Below, in pieces: positions 18,172 through 26,284 of a stretch of 64,000 nt of DNA (position 1 is the first letter of the stretch; the number at the start of each line of letters is the position of its first letter). The notes below the pieces were generated by a model. That model was not told the DNA's origin. It saw nothing but the letters and a program-made list of their open reading frames with translations, and searched no databases. This DNA is from Bacillus_AB infantis_C (GTDB taxonomy: Bacteria; Bacillota; Bacilli; Bacillales; Cytobacillaceae): the NCBI RefSeq assembly GCF_050107595.1, contig NZ_JBNILH010000001.1, forward strand, positions 248,001 through 312,000. Reading direction: 5' to 3'. A program made the translations under genes and the position numbers.

Positions 18172-18954
18172 TTGAAAAAATGGTTCATAGCTATTGTGAT
18201 TTTATGCTGTGCTGCTGTTCTTGGAGCATGCGGGACAAAGGAGGCATCCTCAGGCGGGGCGGAGCTTGCAGACGAAGGTAAGTTTACATATGCTGCATCA
18301 GGTGAATTCAAGCCTTTCAGCGTGACAGAAGCAGATGGGACAATGACCGGGTTTGATATCGAAGTCGGAGAAGCAGTGGCCAAGGAGCTGGGCCTTGAAC
18401 CGGTCCAGAAAAAATTCAAGTTTGGCGGAATTGTGGAGGGTGTCAAATCAGGGCGTTTTGATGCTGCGGTAGCGAGCCACACCATCAATGAAGACAGACT
18501 GAAGGCAGTTAATTTTTCTATTCCTTACTATTACTCAGGGCCGCAGATCTTTGTCCGCCCGGACAGTTCAGCGGAGGTACTGGATGATCTGAAAGATTTG
18601 GAAATAGCCGTTTCCAAGGGTTCTACCTATGCAGATTCAGCTGAAGAGGTGACAGATAACATCATTTTTTATGACAGTGATGTTACCGCCCTTGAAGCAT
18701 TGAGCAGGGGGAAGCATGATGCAGTGATCACTGACTTCATTACAGGCAAAGAGGCCATCGGCTCCGGGATGGAAATTGAAGGCAGGGAGCTGCTTGGGCG
18801 CAGCGAACAGGCAATTGCCGTGGCGAAGGAAAATGAAGAGCTGCTAGATCAAATCAATGAAGCGCTTGAAAAGCTCCATGAAGATGGAACTTTGACAGAA
18901 ATCAGCAAGAAGTACATCGGTGAGGACATTACAAAAGACCCTGAGAAGGAATAA
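18172..18954 (+). CDS. Amino-acid ABC transporter substrate-binding lipoprotein
   Basis: This 260-residue extracellular solute-binding protein (family 3, PF00497 type) would capture a polar amino acid outside the membrane. A lipoprotein signal peptide ends in the lipobox LGAC, with Cys20 as the lipidated residue. The mature protein has the two-lobe pattern with GEFKPFSVTEADGTMTGFDIEVGEAVAKELG-like N-terminal core, split here at about residues 43-72, and FDAAVASHTINEDR. The start is TTG after GAGGGGG. The ligand cannot be deduced; its closest relatives by eye are glutamine, arginine or cystine binding proteins. Confidence 0.9.
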   Translation: MKKWFIAIVILCCAAVLGACGTKEASSGGAELADEGKFTYAASGEFKPFSVTEADGTMTGFDIEVGEAVAKELGLEPVQKKFKFGGIVEGVKSGRFDAAVASHTINEDRLKAVNFSIPYYYSGPQIFVRPDSSAEVLDDLKDLEIAVSKGSTYADSAEEVTDNIIFYDSDVTALEALSRGKHDAVITDFITGKEAIGSGMEIEGRELLGRSEQAIAVAKENEELLDQINEALEKLHEDGTLTEISKKYIGEDITKDPEKE

Positions 18955-18960
18955 AGGGGA

Positions 18961-18996
18961 AGGCGAATGTACGGCAGCTTGCATTCGCCTCTTTCT
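18961..18996 (+). terminator. Attenuating hairpin between binding protein and permease
   Basis: AGGCGAATG (18961-18969) and CATTCGCCT (18982-18990) form a perfect 9-bp stem followed by the weak T-rich CTTTCT. Such a partial terminator or 3' stabiliser would leave the binding protein in excess over the membrane components, as is common in ABC importers. Confidence 0.6.
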
Positions 18997-19044
18997 GTAC
19001 ATAAAAGAGACGCCAAATATTACATTTAAAGAGAGGAAAAGCCT

Positions 19045-19692
19045 ATGGAACTTGCAGGAAAGTTTATAGAAACATATCCCGTATTTTTAAGAGGCATGCT
19101 TCTTACCTTTGAATTGACGATTGTTTCTGTTTTTATAGCGATCTTCATCGGGCTGTTTTTTGCCTTCTTAAAAATCTCGCGAATAAAGATTCTTGAATGG
19201 ATTGCAGATATATATATATTCCTTGTCAGGGGAACGCCTTTAGTCGTCCAGATATTTATCTTCTACTTCGGGCTGACATCTCTGAATATCTCGCAATTTC
19301 TGGCCGTTGTCCTTGGGCTCGCTTTCCATAACGGCGCCTATATAGCGGAGATCTTCAGGGGCTCTATTCAGTCCATTGAAAAAGGGCAGATGGAAGCGGG
19401 CAGGTCGCTCGGCATGTCAGTCGGACTTGCTATGAGGCGCATCATTCTGCCGCAGGCAGTTCGAAGGGCCCTGCCGCCGCTTGGCAATCAATTCATCATA
19501 GCGCTGAAGGATTCTTCACTAGCCTCATTCATTGGAATGTACGAGCTTTTCAATGTGGCGACCACATATGGATCAAATGAGTATGACTATATGAGCTATC
19601 TTTTGATCGTTGCAGTTTATTACCTCATACTGGTGCTCGTATTCTCATTCCTGGTCAGCATAATTGAAAAGCGGATGTCAATCAGTGATTAA
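19045..19692 (+). CDS. Amino-acid ABC transporter permease
   Basis: The 215-residue inner-membrane permease belongs to the HisM/GlnP class of polar amino acid transporters. About five membrane helices are visible from residue 14 onward. The cytoplasmic EAA loop reads EAGRSLGMSVGLAMRRIILPQA (about residues 117-138) and contacts the ATPase. A GAGAGG ribosome binding site precedes the ATG. Only one permease gene is present, so a homodimer is expected. Confidence 0.92.
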   Translation: MELAGKFIETYPVFLRGMLLTFELTIVSVFIAIFIGLFFAFLKISRIKILEWIADIYIFLVRGTPLVVQIFIFYFGLTSLNISQFLAVVLGLAFHNGAYIAEIFRGSIQSIEKGQMEAGRSLGMSVGLAMRRIILPQAVRRALPPLGNQFIIALKDSSLASFIGMYELFNVATTYGSNEYDYMSYLLIVAVYYLILVLVFSFLVSIIEKRMSISD

Positions 19693-19709
19693 AAAGGAGG
19701 CTTTGGCAG

Positions 19710-20447
19710 ATGGATGAAGCAGTCATGATCAAAGTGGAGAAACTGAACAAGTCCTTTGGGGACCTTCATGTATTGAAGGATATAGATATGACAGTGAAAG
19801 AAAGTGATGTAGTCTGTCTGATCGGGGCAAGCGGGTCAGGAAAAAGCACGCTGCTGCGATGCCTCAATTTCCTTGAAATGAAGGACAGCGGGAACATTGT
19901 CATTGAAGGGGAGAGGGTTGAGAAAGAAACGCATGACCTGAACAGGATCCGGTCAAAAGTGGGGATGGTGTTCCAGCATTTCTATCTGTTCCCACACCGG
20001 ACTGTCCTAGAGAATGTAATGGAGGCACCGGTCCATGTGAAAAAAGTGCCAAAGGAGCAGGCAAGGAAAGAGGCAAAAGAGCTTCTGGAAAAAGTGGGAT
20101 TATCAGATAAAGAGGACGTGTATCCCGCTAAGCTGTCAGGAGGGCAGAAACAGAGGGTGGCCATTGCAAGGGCCTTGGCCATGAAGCCGGATATCATGCT
20201 GTTTGACGAACCGACCTCTGCGCTAGACCCAGAGCTGGTCGGTGAAGTGCTTGCCACCATGAAGGACCTTGCGAAGGAAGGGATGACCATGATCGTCGTA
20301 ACCCATGAAATGGGCTTTGCGAGAGAAGTCGCAGATTTTGCGGTATATATGCATGAAGGAAGGATTGTCGAGGTAGGACATCCGGAGCAGCTGTTTTTGA
20401 ATCCGAAGGAAGAGAGGACAAAAAGCTTCCTCGACTCGGTGCTGTAA
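19710..20447 (+). CDS. Amino-acid ABC transporter ATP-binding protein
   Basis: This 245-residue ATPase drives the importer. Walker A GASGSGKST, the Q-loop in VFQHFYLFPHRTV, the LSGGQKQR signature, Walker B IMLFDEPTSALD and the switch histidine in VVTHEMG are intact. It follows the permease by 17 bases with a perfect AAGGAGG-type ribosome binding site. The sequence is of the GlnQ/ArtP class. With the two upstream genes it forms a complete importer inserted between ysxC and hemA, which are adjacent in B. subtilis. Confidence 0.95.
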   Translation: MDEAVMIKVEKLNKSFGDLHVLKDIDMTVKESDVVCLIGASGSGKSTLLRCLNFLEMKDSGNIVIEGERVEKETHDLNRIRSKVGMVFQHFYLFPHRTVLENVMEAPVHVKKVPKEQARKEAKELLEKVGLSDKEDVYPAKLSGGQKQRVAIARALAMKPDIMLFDEPTSALDPELVGEVLATMKDLAKEGMTMIVVTHEMGFAREVADFAVYMHEGRIVEVGHPEQLFLNPKEERTKSFLDSVL

Positions 20448-20470
20448 GGCAGCGGAGATTTTTGAATAAA

Positions 20471-20506
20471 CAAAGATAAAACACCCGACCGGGTGTTTTA
20501 TCTTTG
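20471..20506. terminator. Bidirectional terminator between the ABC operon and the opposing membrane gene
   Basis: A perfect 16-bp stem, CAAAGATAAAACACCC (20471-20486) with its complement at 20491-20506, lies between the convergent genes and has A/T-rich outer arms. Confidence 0.9.
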
Positions 20507-20536
20507 TGCAAGTGTGGAATGATAGGCAGTATAAGC

Positions 20537-21022
20537 CTATTTTTTCTTTGATAACAGCAGGTACAGGCCGACCAGCACCAGTGCAGCAGGCCAGAATCTT
20601 AAGATGGATGACAGGCCCGGTCCCAAAGGTCCTAACAGTTTTTCTGCTTTGTCATAAAATAGAAGCAGGATGCTGATGGCCAGGAAAAGCAGCCCCTGGA
20701 AAAAACCGGCCCCCGCCTTTTGGGCCCTGAGCAGGAATCCGAGGGCAATGATCAGGATGAAGGTGCCGATATGGTCCGGCCACACTTCGAGGCGCCTCAC
20801 GATATGGAAGTGCAATCCAAACCCTGCCAGAATGACGCCGGGGAGGATCGCCTCATAATCTTTGGCTCCGTATCCCTGGAATAAAAAAGCAATTCCGACA
20901 ATCATTAATAGGGTCGGCCAGGAATAGAAATCCTGGAATAATTGTACGTTTGAACGCTGCATCAGGAAATAGGCACCGAAGCCTATAAGGATGATTCCTG
21001 GGAATATCCGCTGGTTTTTCAT
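20537..21022 (-). CDS. Small polytopic membrane protein, LiaI/LiaF-like TM domain
   Basis: This 161-residue protein has repeated pairs of short hydrophobic helices (IFPGIILIGFGAYFLM, WPTLLMIVGIAFLFQG, ILPGVILAGFGLHF, HIGTFILIIALGFLL, FWPAALVLVGLYLLL). The repeated (W/L)P-G-x-I-L-x-G-F-G pattern resembles the LiaI-LiaF-like or DUF5668 membrane domain. I chose the ATG at 21022 because GGAAGTGGTG precedes it. The frame stays open to 21178 without a better site. It faces the ABC genes and diverges from hemA. Its function is unknown; related domains occur in cell-envelope stress sensors. Confidence 0.75.
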   Translation of the reverse strand: MKNQRIFPGIILIGFGAYFLMQRSNVQLFQDFYSWPTLLMIVGIAFLFQGYGAKDYEAILPGVILAGFGLHFHIVRRLEVWPDHIGTFILIIALGFLLRAQKAGAGFFQGLLFLAISILLLFYDKAEKLLGPLGPGLSSILRFWPAALVLVGLYLLLSKKK

Positions 21023-21229
21023 TTTTACACCACTTCCAGTAAGGTTCACTTGAATCCCGGCTTTATTTTTGGTACTGTACATAAGTAAGCCTTTTTGTCG
21101 ATATATGTAATTTTGACTAAGGCTTTCTGCTCCTGCAAGCTTTTTTTGAGCAGTGCATCGAGAGCACTTATCAATCATTTATATTACCATATGAGTTCAT
21201 TATCTGTTCACAATTTCACACGAAAAAAA

Positions 21230-21246
21230 TGTTATAATTATTGTAT
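21230..21246 (+). promoter_or_regulatory. hemA promoter with overlapping PerR-box-like operator
   Basis: The extended -10 TGTTATAAT (21230-21238) overlaps a 15-bp sequence at 21232-21246, TTATAATTATTGTAT. This matches the Per box TTATAATnATTATAA at 12 of 14 defined positions. In B. subtilis the hemAXCDBL operon is repressed by PerR and induced by peroxide. The position over the -10 fits repression. Fur and Zur boxes are related 7-1-7 sequences, so PerR is the best but not the only reading. Confidence 0.7.
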
Positions 21247-21281
21247 TGAACTACGTACTTAGCTGGGGGTGCAAACATTTT

Positions 21282-22631
21282 ATGCATATTATTGTAGCAG
21301 GTCTAAATTATAAAACTGCCCCTGTCGAAATCCGCGAGCGTTTGACATTCAATCCGGACTCTCTGGGAGATGCCATGACGGCATTGAACAGCAAAAAGAG
21401 CATCCTGGAAAATGTTATCCTTTCTACTTGCAACCGCACTGAAATTTACGCAGTGGTCGATCAGCTTCACACCGGCCGCTATTATATAAAAGAATTTTTG
21501 TCTGAGTGGTTTGATATGGCCCATGAAGAATTCTCTCCGTATCTGTTTGTTTATGAACAGGACGGTGCTGTAGAGCATCTGTTTAAGGTTGCCTGCGGTC
21601 TGGACTCCATGGTTCTTGGCGAAACGCAGATTCTTGGACAAGTGCGTACTAGCTTCCTGGCTTCACAGGAAAAGCAGGCGACAGGCACTGTATTCAATCA
21701 GCTCTTTAAACAGGCGGTTACATTGGCAAAGAAGGCCCATTCGGAAACTGAAATTGGCGCAAATGCGGTTTCAGTGAGTTATGCTGCCGTTGAGCTGGCG
21801 AAGAAGATATTCGGATCTCTCGACCGGAAGCATGTCCTTGTACTTGGTGCAGGGAAAATGGGAGAACTGGCCATTCAGAACCTGCATGCCAATGGGGCAA
21901 GCAAGGTGACTGTCATCAACCGTACATTTGAAAAGGCTCAGGATCTGGCGAGCCGCTTCCATGGTGAAGCCAAGACCCTTCAGGAGCTGCAGTGCGCTTT
22001 AATGGAAGCTGATATCCTGATCAGCTCTACTGGTGCAAAGGAATTCGTCATTACGAAAGAGATGATGGTCCATGTAGAGAAGATGCGCAAAGGCAAACCT
22101 CTTTTTATGGTGGATATTGCCGTGCCGCGCGATCTTGATCCTAAGCTTTCAGAGCTGGACAGCGTATTCCTTTATGATATTGACGACCTGGAAGGTATTG
22201 TAGAAGCAAACCTCCAGGAGCGCAAAAAAGCGGCAGCAAGCATCATGCTGCTGATTGAAGGCGAGATTGTGGAATTCAAGCAGTGGCTCAACCTCCTTGG
22301 GGTTGTTCCTGTCATTTCAGCCTTGCGTGAGAAAGCTTTGGCTATCCAGTCCGAAACCATGAACAGCATTGAAAGAAAACTGCCTCATCTCAGTGAGCGC
22401 GACAAAAAAGTGCTGAATAAACACACGAAGAGCATCATCAACCAGATGCTGAAAGACCCAATCCTGCAGGCCAAGGAAATGGCTGCACAGGCTGATGCCG
22501 ATAAAGCGCTGGATTTATTTGTGAAAATCTTCAATATTGAAGACCTTGTTGCAGAACATGATGATGAAGTGAAGGCAGCAGAACCAAAGCGGGCAGCAGT
22601 TAAGCCGGCAGTGCCTTCTTTTCAGTCATAA
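21282..22631 (+). CDS. hemA: Glutamyl-tRNA reductase
   Basis: HemA (449 residues) reduces glutamyl-tRNA to glutamate-1-semialdehyde, the first committed step of C5-pathway heme synthesis. The catalytic Cys50 lies in STCNRTEIYA. The NADPH domain has VLVLGAGKMGELA, and a C-terminal dimerisation helix bundle follows (VPVISALREKA). ATG 21282 gives the conserved MHIIVAGLNY start, preceded by GGGGGTG at a slightly long distance. An upstream open stretch without that match was discarded. First gene of hemAXCDBL. Confidence 0.96.
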   Translation: MHIIVAGLNYKTAPVEIRERLTFNPDSLGDAMTALNSKKSILENVILSTCNRTEIYAVVDQLHTGRYYIKEFLSEWFDMAHEEFSPYLFVYEQDGAVEHLFKVACGLDSMVLGETQILGQVRTSFLASQEKQATGTVFNQLFKQAVTLAKKAHSETEIGANAVSVSYAAVELAKKIFGSLDRKHVLVLGAGKMGELAIQNLHANGASKVTVINRTFEKAQDLASRFHGEAKTLQELQCALMEADILISSTGAKEFVITKEMMVHVEKMRKGKPLFMVDIAVPRDLDPKLSELDSVFLYDIDDLEGIVEANLQERKKAAASIMLLIEGEIVEFKQWLNLLGVVPVISALREKALAIQSETMNSIERKLPHLSERDKKVLNKHTKSIINQMLKDPILQAKEMAAQADADKALDLFVKIFNIEDLVAEHDDEVKAAEPKRAAVKPAVPSFQS

Positions 22632-22646
22632 GCGGGGTTCTGGGCA

Positions 22647-23480
22647 ATGTTTGACATCTATATGACAAGGCTGCATGAGTTAACAGTCGTTCTGTATGCT
22701 TTATGCGTGCTTTTATACTTCATCGACTTTCTTCACAATAACCGGAAGGCCAACAGGGTTGCCTTCTGGTTACTTGCATTTGTGTGGATTTTGCAGACTG
22801 TTTTTCTGTTTTTGTACATGAAAAATACTGGGCGTTTTCCGGTCCTGACCATATTTGAGGGGCTATATTTTTATGCATGGGTGCTTATTACCCTTTCACT
22901 CGGAATTAACCGTCTGCTCAGAGTGGATTTTATCGTATTTTTCACTAATGTGCTCGGTTTTGTCATCATGGCGATTCATACTTTTGCACCCGTTCAGTAT
23001 GAATCTGAAGTCATGGCCCAGCAGCTCGTCTCGGAATTGCTCCTGATTCACATAACAGTCGCAATCCTTTCATATGGCGCCTTTTCACTGTCATTTGTCT
23101 TCTCTTTGCTGTATCTTATTCAGTATGACCTGCTAAAGAGGAAGAAATGGGGATCCAGGCTCCTGAGGATTGCAGATTTGTCGAAGCTTGAGCATATGTC
23201 ATACGTATTAAATGTAATCGGTGTACCGATGCTGATTATAAGCCTGATCCTTGGAACGCAATGGGCTTATATCAAGGTAGCTGACATGCATTGGTATGAT
23301 GCGAAGGTCATTGGCTCATTCATCGTGCTTGGCGTATACAGCGTATACCTGTATGTGAGGGTGGCAAGGGGCTTTTCCGGCAAATCGCTGGCCCTGTGGA
23401 ATATCGCATCCTTTTTAATTGTACTCATCAACTTTTTCCTGTTTGGGAGGCTTTCATCCTTCCATTTCTGGGGTTCATAA
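22647..23480 (+). CDS. hemX: HemX, membrane protein of the CcsA/CcmC family
   Basis: HemX (277 residues) is a polytopic membrane protein with about eight hydrophobic segments and homology to the cytochrome c assembly family. A conserved histidine and tryptophan region (GTQWAYIKVADMHWYDAKVIGS, about residues 207-228, described in parts) fits that family. In B. subtilis it lowers the level of HemA protein. Its place directly after hemA, 15 bases away, matches that role. Confidence 0.93.
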   Translation: MFDIYMTRLHELTVVLYALCVLLYFIDFLHNNRKANRVAFWLLAFVWILQTVFLFLYMKNTGRFPVLTIFEGLYFYAWVLITLSLGINRLLRVDFIVFFTNVLGFVIMAIHTFAPVQYESEVMAQQLVSELLLIHITVAILSYGAFSLSFVFSLLYLIQYDLLKRKKWGSRLLRIADLSKLEHMSYVLNVIGVPMLIISLILGTQWAYIKVADMHWYDAKVIGSFIVLGVYSVYLYVRVARGFSGKSLALWNIASFLIVLINFFLFGRLSSFHFWGS

Positions 23481-23495
23481 TAATGGTTTATATCA

Positions 23496-23522
23496 GGGGG
23501 CTTGGCAAAAAGCCTTGCCCCC
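23496..23522 (+). other. Hairpin between hemX and hemC
   Basis: GGGGGC (23496-23501) pairs with GCCCCC (23517-23522), with an inner GGC/GCC pair around an A5 loop and a TT/TT mismatch. It lacks a T tract, so it is more likely an mRNA stability or processing element than a terminator. The hemC ribosome binding site follows 10 bases later. Confidence 0.6.
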
Positions 23523-23540
23523 TATACATAGGAGGCTGTC

Positions 23541-24476
23541 ATGAGAAAAATTATAGTCGGTTCTAGGCGCAGCAAGCTTGCATTAACACAGACAAACTGG
23601 GTGATGGACCAGTTGAAGAAGATAGACGATTCTTTCGAGTTTGAAGTGAAAGAAATCGTGACAAAAGGAGATCAGATCCTTGATGTGACCTTGTCAAAGG
23701 TTGGCGGAAAAGGCTTATTTGTTAAAGAAATTGAGCAGGCTATGCTTGATGAGGAGATCGATATGGCTGTCCACAGCATGAAAGACATGCCTGCGGTCCT
23801 TCCGGAAGGGCTTGTAATCGGCTCGATTCCTGAAAGAGAGGACCACCGTGATGCATTGATTTCAAAAGGGCATCAGACGCTGGATCAGCTTAAGCCGGGA
23901 GCGGTAGTCGGCACAAGCAGCCTGCGGAGAGGTGCGCAGCTGCTCGCGAAGCGCCCGGATCTTGAAATCAAATGGATCAGGGGCAATATTGATACGAGGC
24001 TCGCAAAGCTTGAAACAGAGGAGTATGATGCCATTATTCTGGCTGCAGCTGGACTGTCAAGAATGGGCTGGACAACTGATACTGTTTCGGAATTCCTTGA
24101 GCCGGAAGTTTGCCTGCCGGCCGTTGGCCAGGGGGCATTGTCCATTGAGTGCCGCGAGAGCGATAAGGAGCTGCTCGAGCTTCTGAGCAAGTTTACTTGC
24201 AGGACAACAAACCAGACAGTGCGTGCCGAGCGTGCATTCCTTCATAAAATGGAGGGCGGATGCCAGGTGCCGATTGCAGGATATGCTGTGCTGAATGAGC
24301 AGGATGAAATTGAGCTTACAGGCCTTGTGGCATCACCGGACGGAAAGACGATTTATAAAGAAAAGGTTACAGGGGCTGATCCAGAAGAGGTAGGCCTGAG
24401 AACTGCGGAAAAGCTGATTGAACAAGGTGCCAAAAAGCTTATTGATGATGTAAAAAAGGAGCTTGACGGAGAATGA
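23541..24476 (+). CDS. hemC: Porphobilinogen deaminase (hydroxymethylbilane synthase)
   Basis: HemC (311 residues) links four porphobilinogens into hydroxymethylbilane. IIVGSRRSKLALTQT opens the protein. The catalytic aspartate is in VHSMKDMPAVLP, the arginine-rich cofactor contacts are in GTSSLRRGAQL and RGNIDTRL, and the dipyrromethane-carrying cysteine is in EGGCQVPIAGYA (about residue 240). AGGAGG precedes the ATG. The stop overlaps hemD by four bases. Confidence 0.96.
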   Translation: MRKIIVGSRRSKLALTQTNWVMDQLKKIDDSFEFEVKEIVTKGDQILDVTLSKVGGKGLFVKEIEQAMLDEEIDMAVHSMKDMPAVLPEGLVIGSIPEREDHRDALISKGHQTLDQLKPGAVVGTSSLRRGAQLLAKRPDLEIKWIRGNIDTRLAKLETEEYDAIILAAAGLSRMGWTTDTVSEFLEPEVCLPAVGQGALSIECRESDKELLELLSKFTCRTTNQTVRAERAFLHKMEGGCQVPIAGYAVLNEQDEIELTGLVASPDGKTIYKEKVTGADPEEVGLRTAEKLIEQGAKKLIDDVKKELDGE

Positions 24477-25252
24477 CCGGGGAGAGCCTTTCCCTTGCAG
24501 GCAAAAAAGTGCTTGTGCCCAGGGGGAAGGATCAGGCCGGATCATTTTCTGAGCTGATACGCCGCTATGGCGGCATCCCCGTGGAAATACCGCTGCTTGC
24601 TTTCAGACCGGCAGCCAAAACAGAAGAAATCCTTCATGCTGTCAGGGAGCTACCTACATACGATTGGGTCATTTTCACAAGTAAAAATGCCCTTGAAACT
24701 TTTATATCCTTTGCCGGAAAAAATGCGCCTTTTCCCAAGGTTGCGGCCATTGGCACAAAAACAGAGAGGGCCGCAGAGGAGTCAGGGCTTGCTGTCAGCT
24801 TTACTCCGGCAGAATTTGCCGCAGAAGGATTTGTTGAAGAGTTCATCCCTTTTGTCGAAAAAGGCATGAAGGTGCTGATCCCCAAAGGGAATAAAGCGAG
24901 AAGCTATATTGCAGACCAGCTTAGGAAGGCAGGGGCAAAGCCGCAGGAAATCATTATTTATGAAACCGGATTTCCTGAAGATAGCGGAGAAAAGCTTTCA
25001 ATGATGCTGAAAAATGGATCATTGGATGTGCTGGCCTTCACCAGCCCGTCGACTGTAGAGCATTTTATGGAGATTGTCCGCAAGACGGGTGCGGAAGCAG
25101 CTGTCAAGGGCCGCCTTGTGGCCTGCATCGGCCCGGTTACCCGGAAAAGGGCGGAAGAACTCGGGCTTGAAGTCCATGTGGTCCCTGCCGGATACACGAT
25201 TGAAGATATGACAAAAAGCATAGCAGCTGAATTGAATCAAAGGAGGAAATGA
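24473..25252 (+). CDS. hemD: Uroporphyrinogen-III synthase
   Basis: HemD (259 residues) closes hydroxymethylbilane with inversion of ring D. The family is poorly conserved, but the two-domain alternating pattern is recognisable. It includes KKVLVPRGKDQ, DWVIFTSKNALETF, VAAIGTKT, LAFTSPSTVEHF and CIGPVTRKRAEELGL near the C-terminus. Its ATGA overlap with hemC and tight spacing to hemB support translation as part of the heme operon. Confidence 0.94.
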   Translation: MTGESLSLAGKKVLVPRGKDQAGSFSELIRRYGGIPVEIPLLAFRPAAKTEEILHAVRELPTYDWVIFTSKNALETFISFAGKNAPFPKVAAIGTKTERAAEESGLAVSFTPAEFAAEGFVEEFIPFVEKGMKVLIPKGNKARSYIADQLRKAGAKPQEIIIYETGFPEDSGEKLSMMLKNGSLDVLAFTSPSTVEHFMEIVRKTGAEAAVKGRLVACIGPVTRKRAEELGLEVHVVPAGYTIEDMTKSIAAELNQRRK

Positions 25253-25253
25253 A

Positions 25254-26234
25254 ATGGATATGCAGTTTAAAAGATACCGCCGTTTACGGCAGTCAGCCAG
25301 CATGAGAGCGCTTGTAAGGGAAAATCATCTTCGCATTGATGACTTGATTTATCCGATATTCGCCGCAGAAGGAGAAAACATTAAAAGGGAAATCCCTTCA
25401 ATGCCTGGCCAGTATAACCTTTCCCTTGACCGCATTGAGGAAGAAATGGAAGAGATCGTATCATTAGGGATCAAATCCGTTCTCTTATTCGGAATTCCAC
25501 TTGAAAAAGACGAATGCGGCCAGCAGGCCTATCACGACCATGGGATTGTCCAGGAAGCCGCAAGACTGATCAAGTCCAAATTTCCCGAGGTGGTCATCAT
25601 CGCAGATACCTGCTTGTGCGAATACACAAGCCATGGGCATTGCGGGCTGATAGAAGATGGAAAAGTCCTGAACGACGCGTCCCTTGAGCTCCTTGTCCAG
25701 ACTGCAGTCAGCCAGGCAAAAGCTGGCGCCGATATCATCGCTCCTTCCAATATGATGGATGGATTTGTTGCAGCCATCAGGGCCGGTCTTGATGAGGCAG
25801 GATTCCAGGATGTGCCGATCATGTCTTACGCAGTCAAATATTCTTCAGCATTCTACGGCCCGTTCCGGGATGCAGCCGGCAGCACTCCACAATTTGGCGA
25901 CCGGAAAGCTTATCAGATGGACCCTGCCAACCGCATGGAGGCTCTAAGGGAAGCAGAAGCAGATCTTGCAGAAGGTGCAGACTTCCTGATTGTAAAGCCT
26001 GGAATGCCTTATCTGGACATTGTAAGAGACGTGAAAAATGCAGTGAACCTGCCAATGGTCATCTATAATGTAAGCGGCGAATATTCAATGGTGAAGGCGG
26101 CAGCGCAAAATGGCTGGATTGATGAGAAGAGCATTGTGATGGAGATGCTGACCGGGATGAAGCGTGCCGGCTCAGATTTAATCATCACCTATCATGCCAA
26201 AGATGCTGCAAGATGGATTAAAGAACAGCAGTAA
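25254..26234 (+). CDS. hemB: Delta-aminolevulinic acid dehydratase (porphobilinogen synthase)
   Basis: HemB (326 residues) condenses two aminolevulinates into porphobilinogen. The zinc-binding cysteines are in DTCLCEYTSHGHCG (about residues 119-132), so this is the zinc-dependent type. The Schiff-base lysines are in MSYAVKYSSAFYGPFRDAA and LIVKPGMPYLDIV. An AAAGGAGG ribosome binding site overlaps the hemD end. An ATG two codons downstream is an alternative start. Confidence 0.96.
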   Translation: MDMQFKRYRRLRQSASMRALVRENHLRIDDLIYPIFAAEGENIKREIPSMPGQYNLSLDRIEEEMEEIVSLGIKSVLLFGIPLEKDECGQQAYHDHGIVQEAARLIKSKFPEVVIIADTCLCEYTSHGHCGLIEDGKVLNDASLELLVQTAVSQAKAGADIIAPSNMMDGFVAAIRAGLDEAGFQDVPIMSYAVKYSSAFYGPFRDAAGSTPQFGDRKAYQMDPANRMEALREAEADLAEGADFLIVKPGMPYLDIVRDVKNAVNLPMVIYNVSGEYSMVKAAAQNGWIDEKSIVMEMLTGMKRAGSDLIITYHAKDAARWIKEQQ

Positions 26235-26284
26235 TGCCAGTAAAGCCATTCTTGAATACTCAAAAGAAGAAAAGAGGGAAAAGC

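Noticed and set aside
18961..18996. Full transcription terminator splitting the ABC operon
   Set aside because: The T tract is too weak and the permease has no promoter of its own that I can see, so partial attenuation is more likely.
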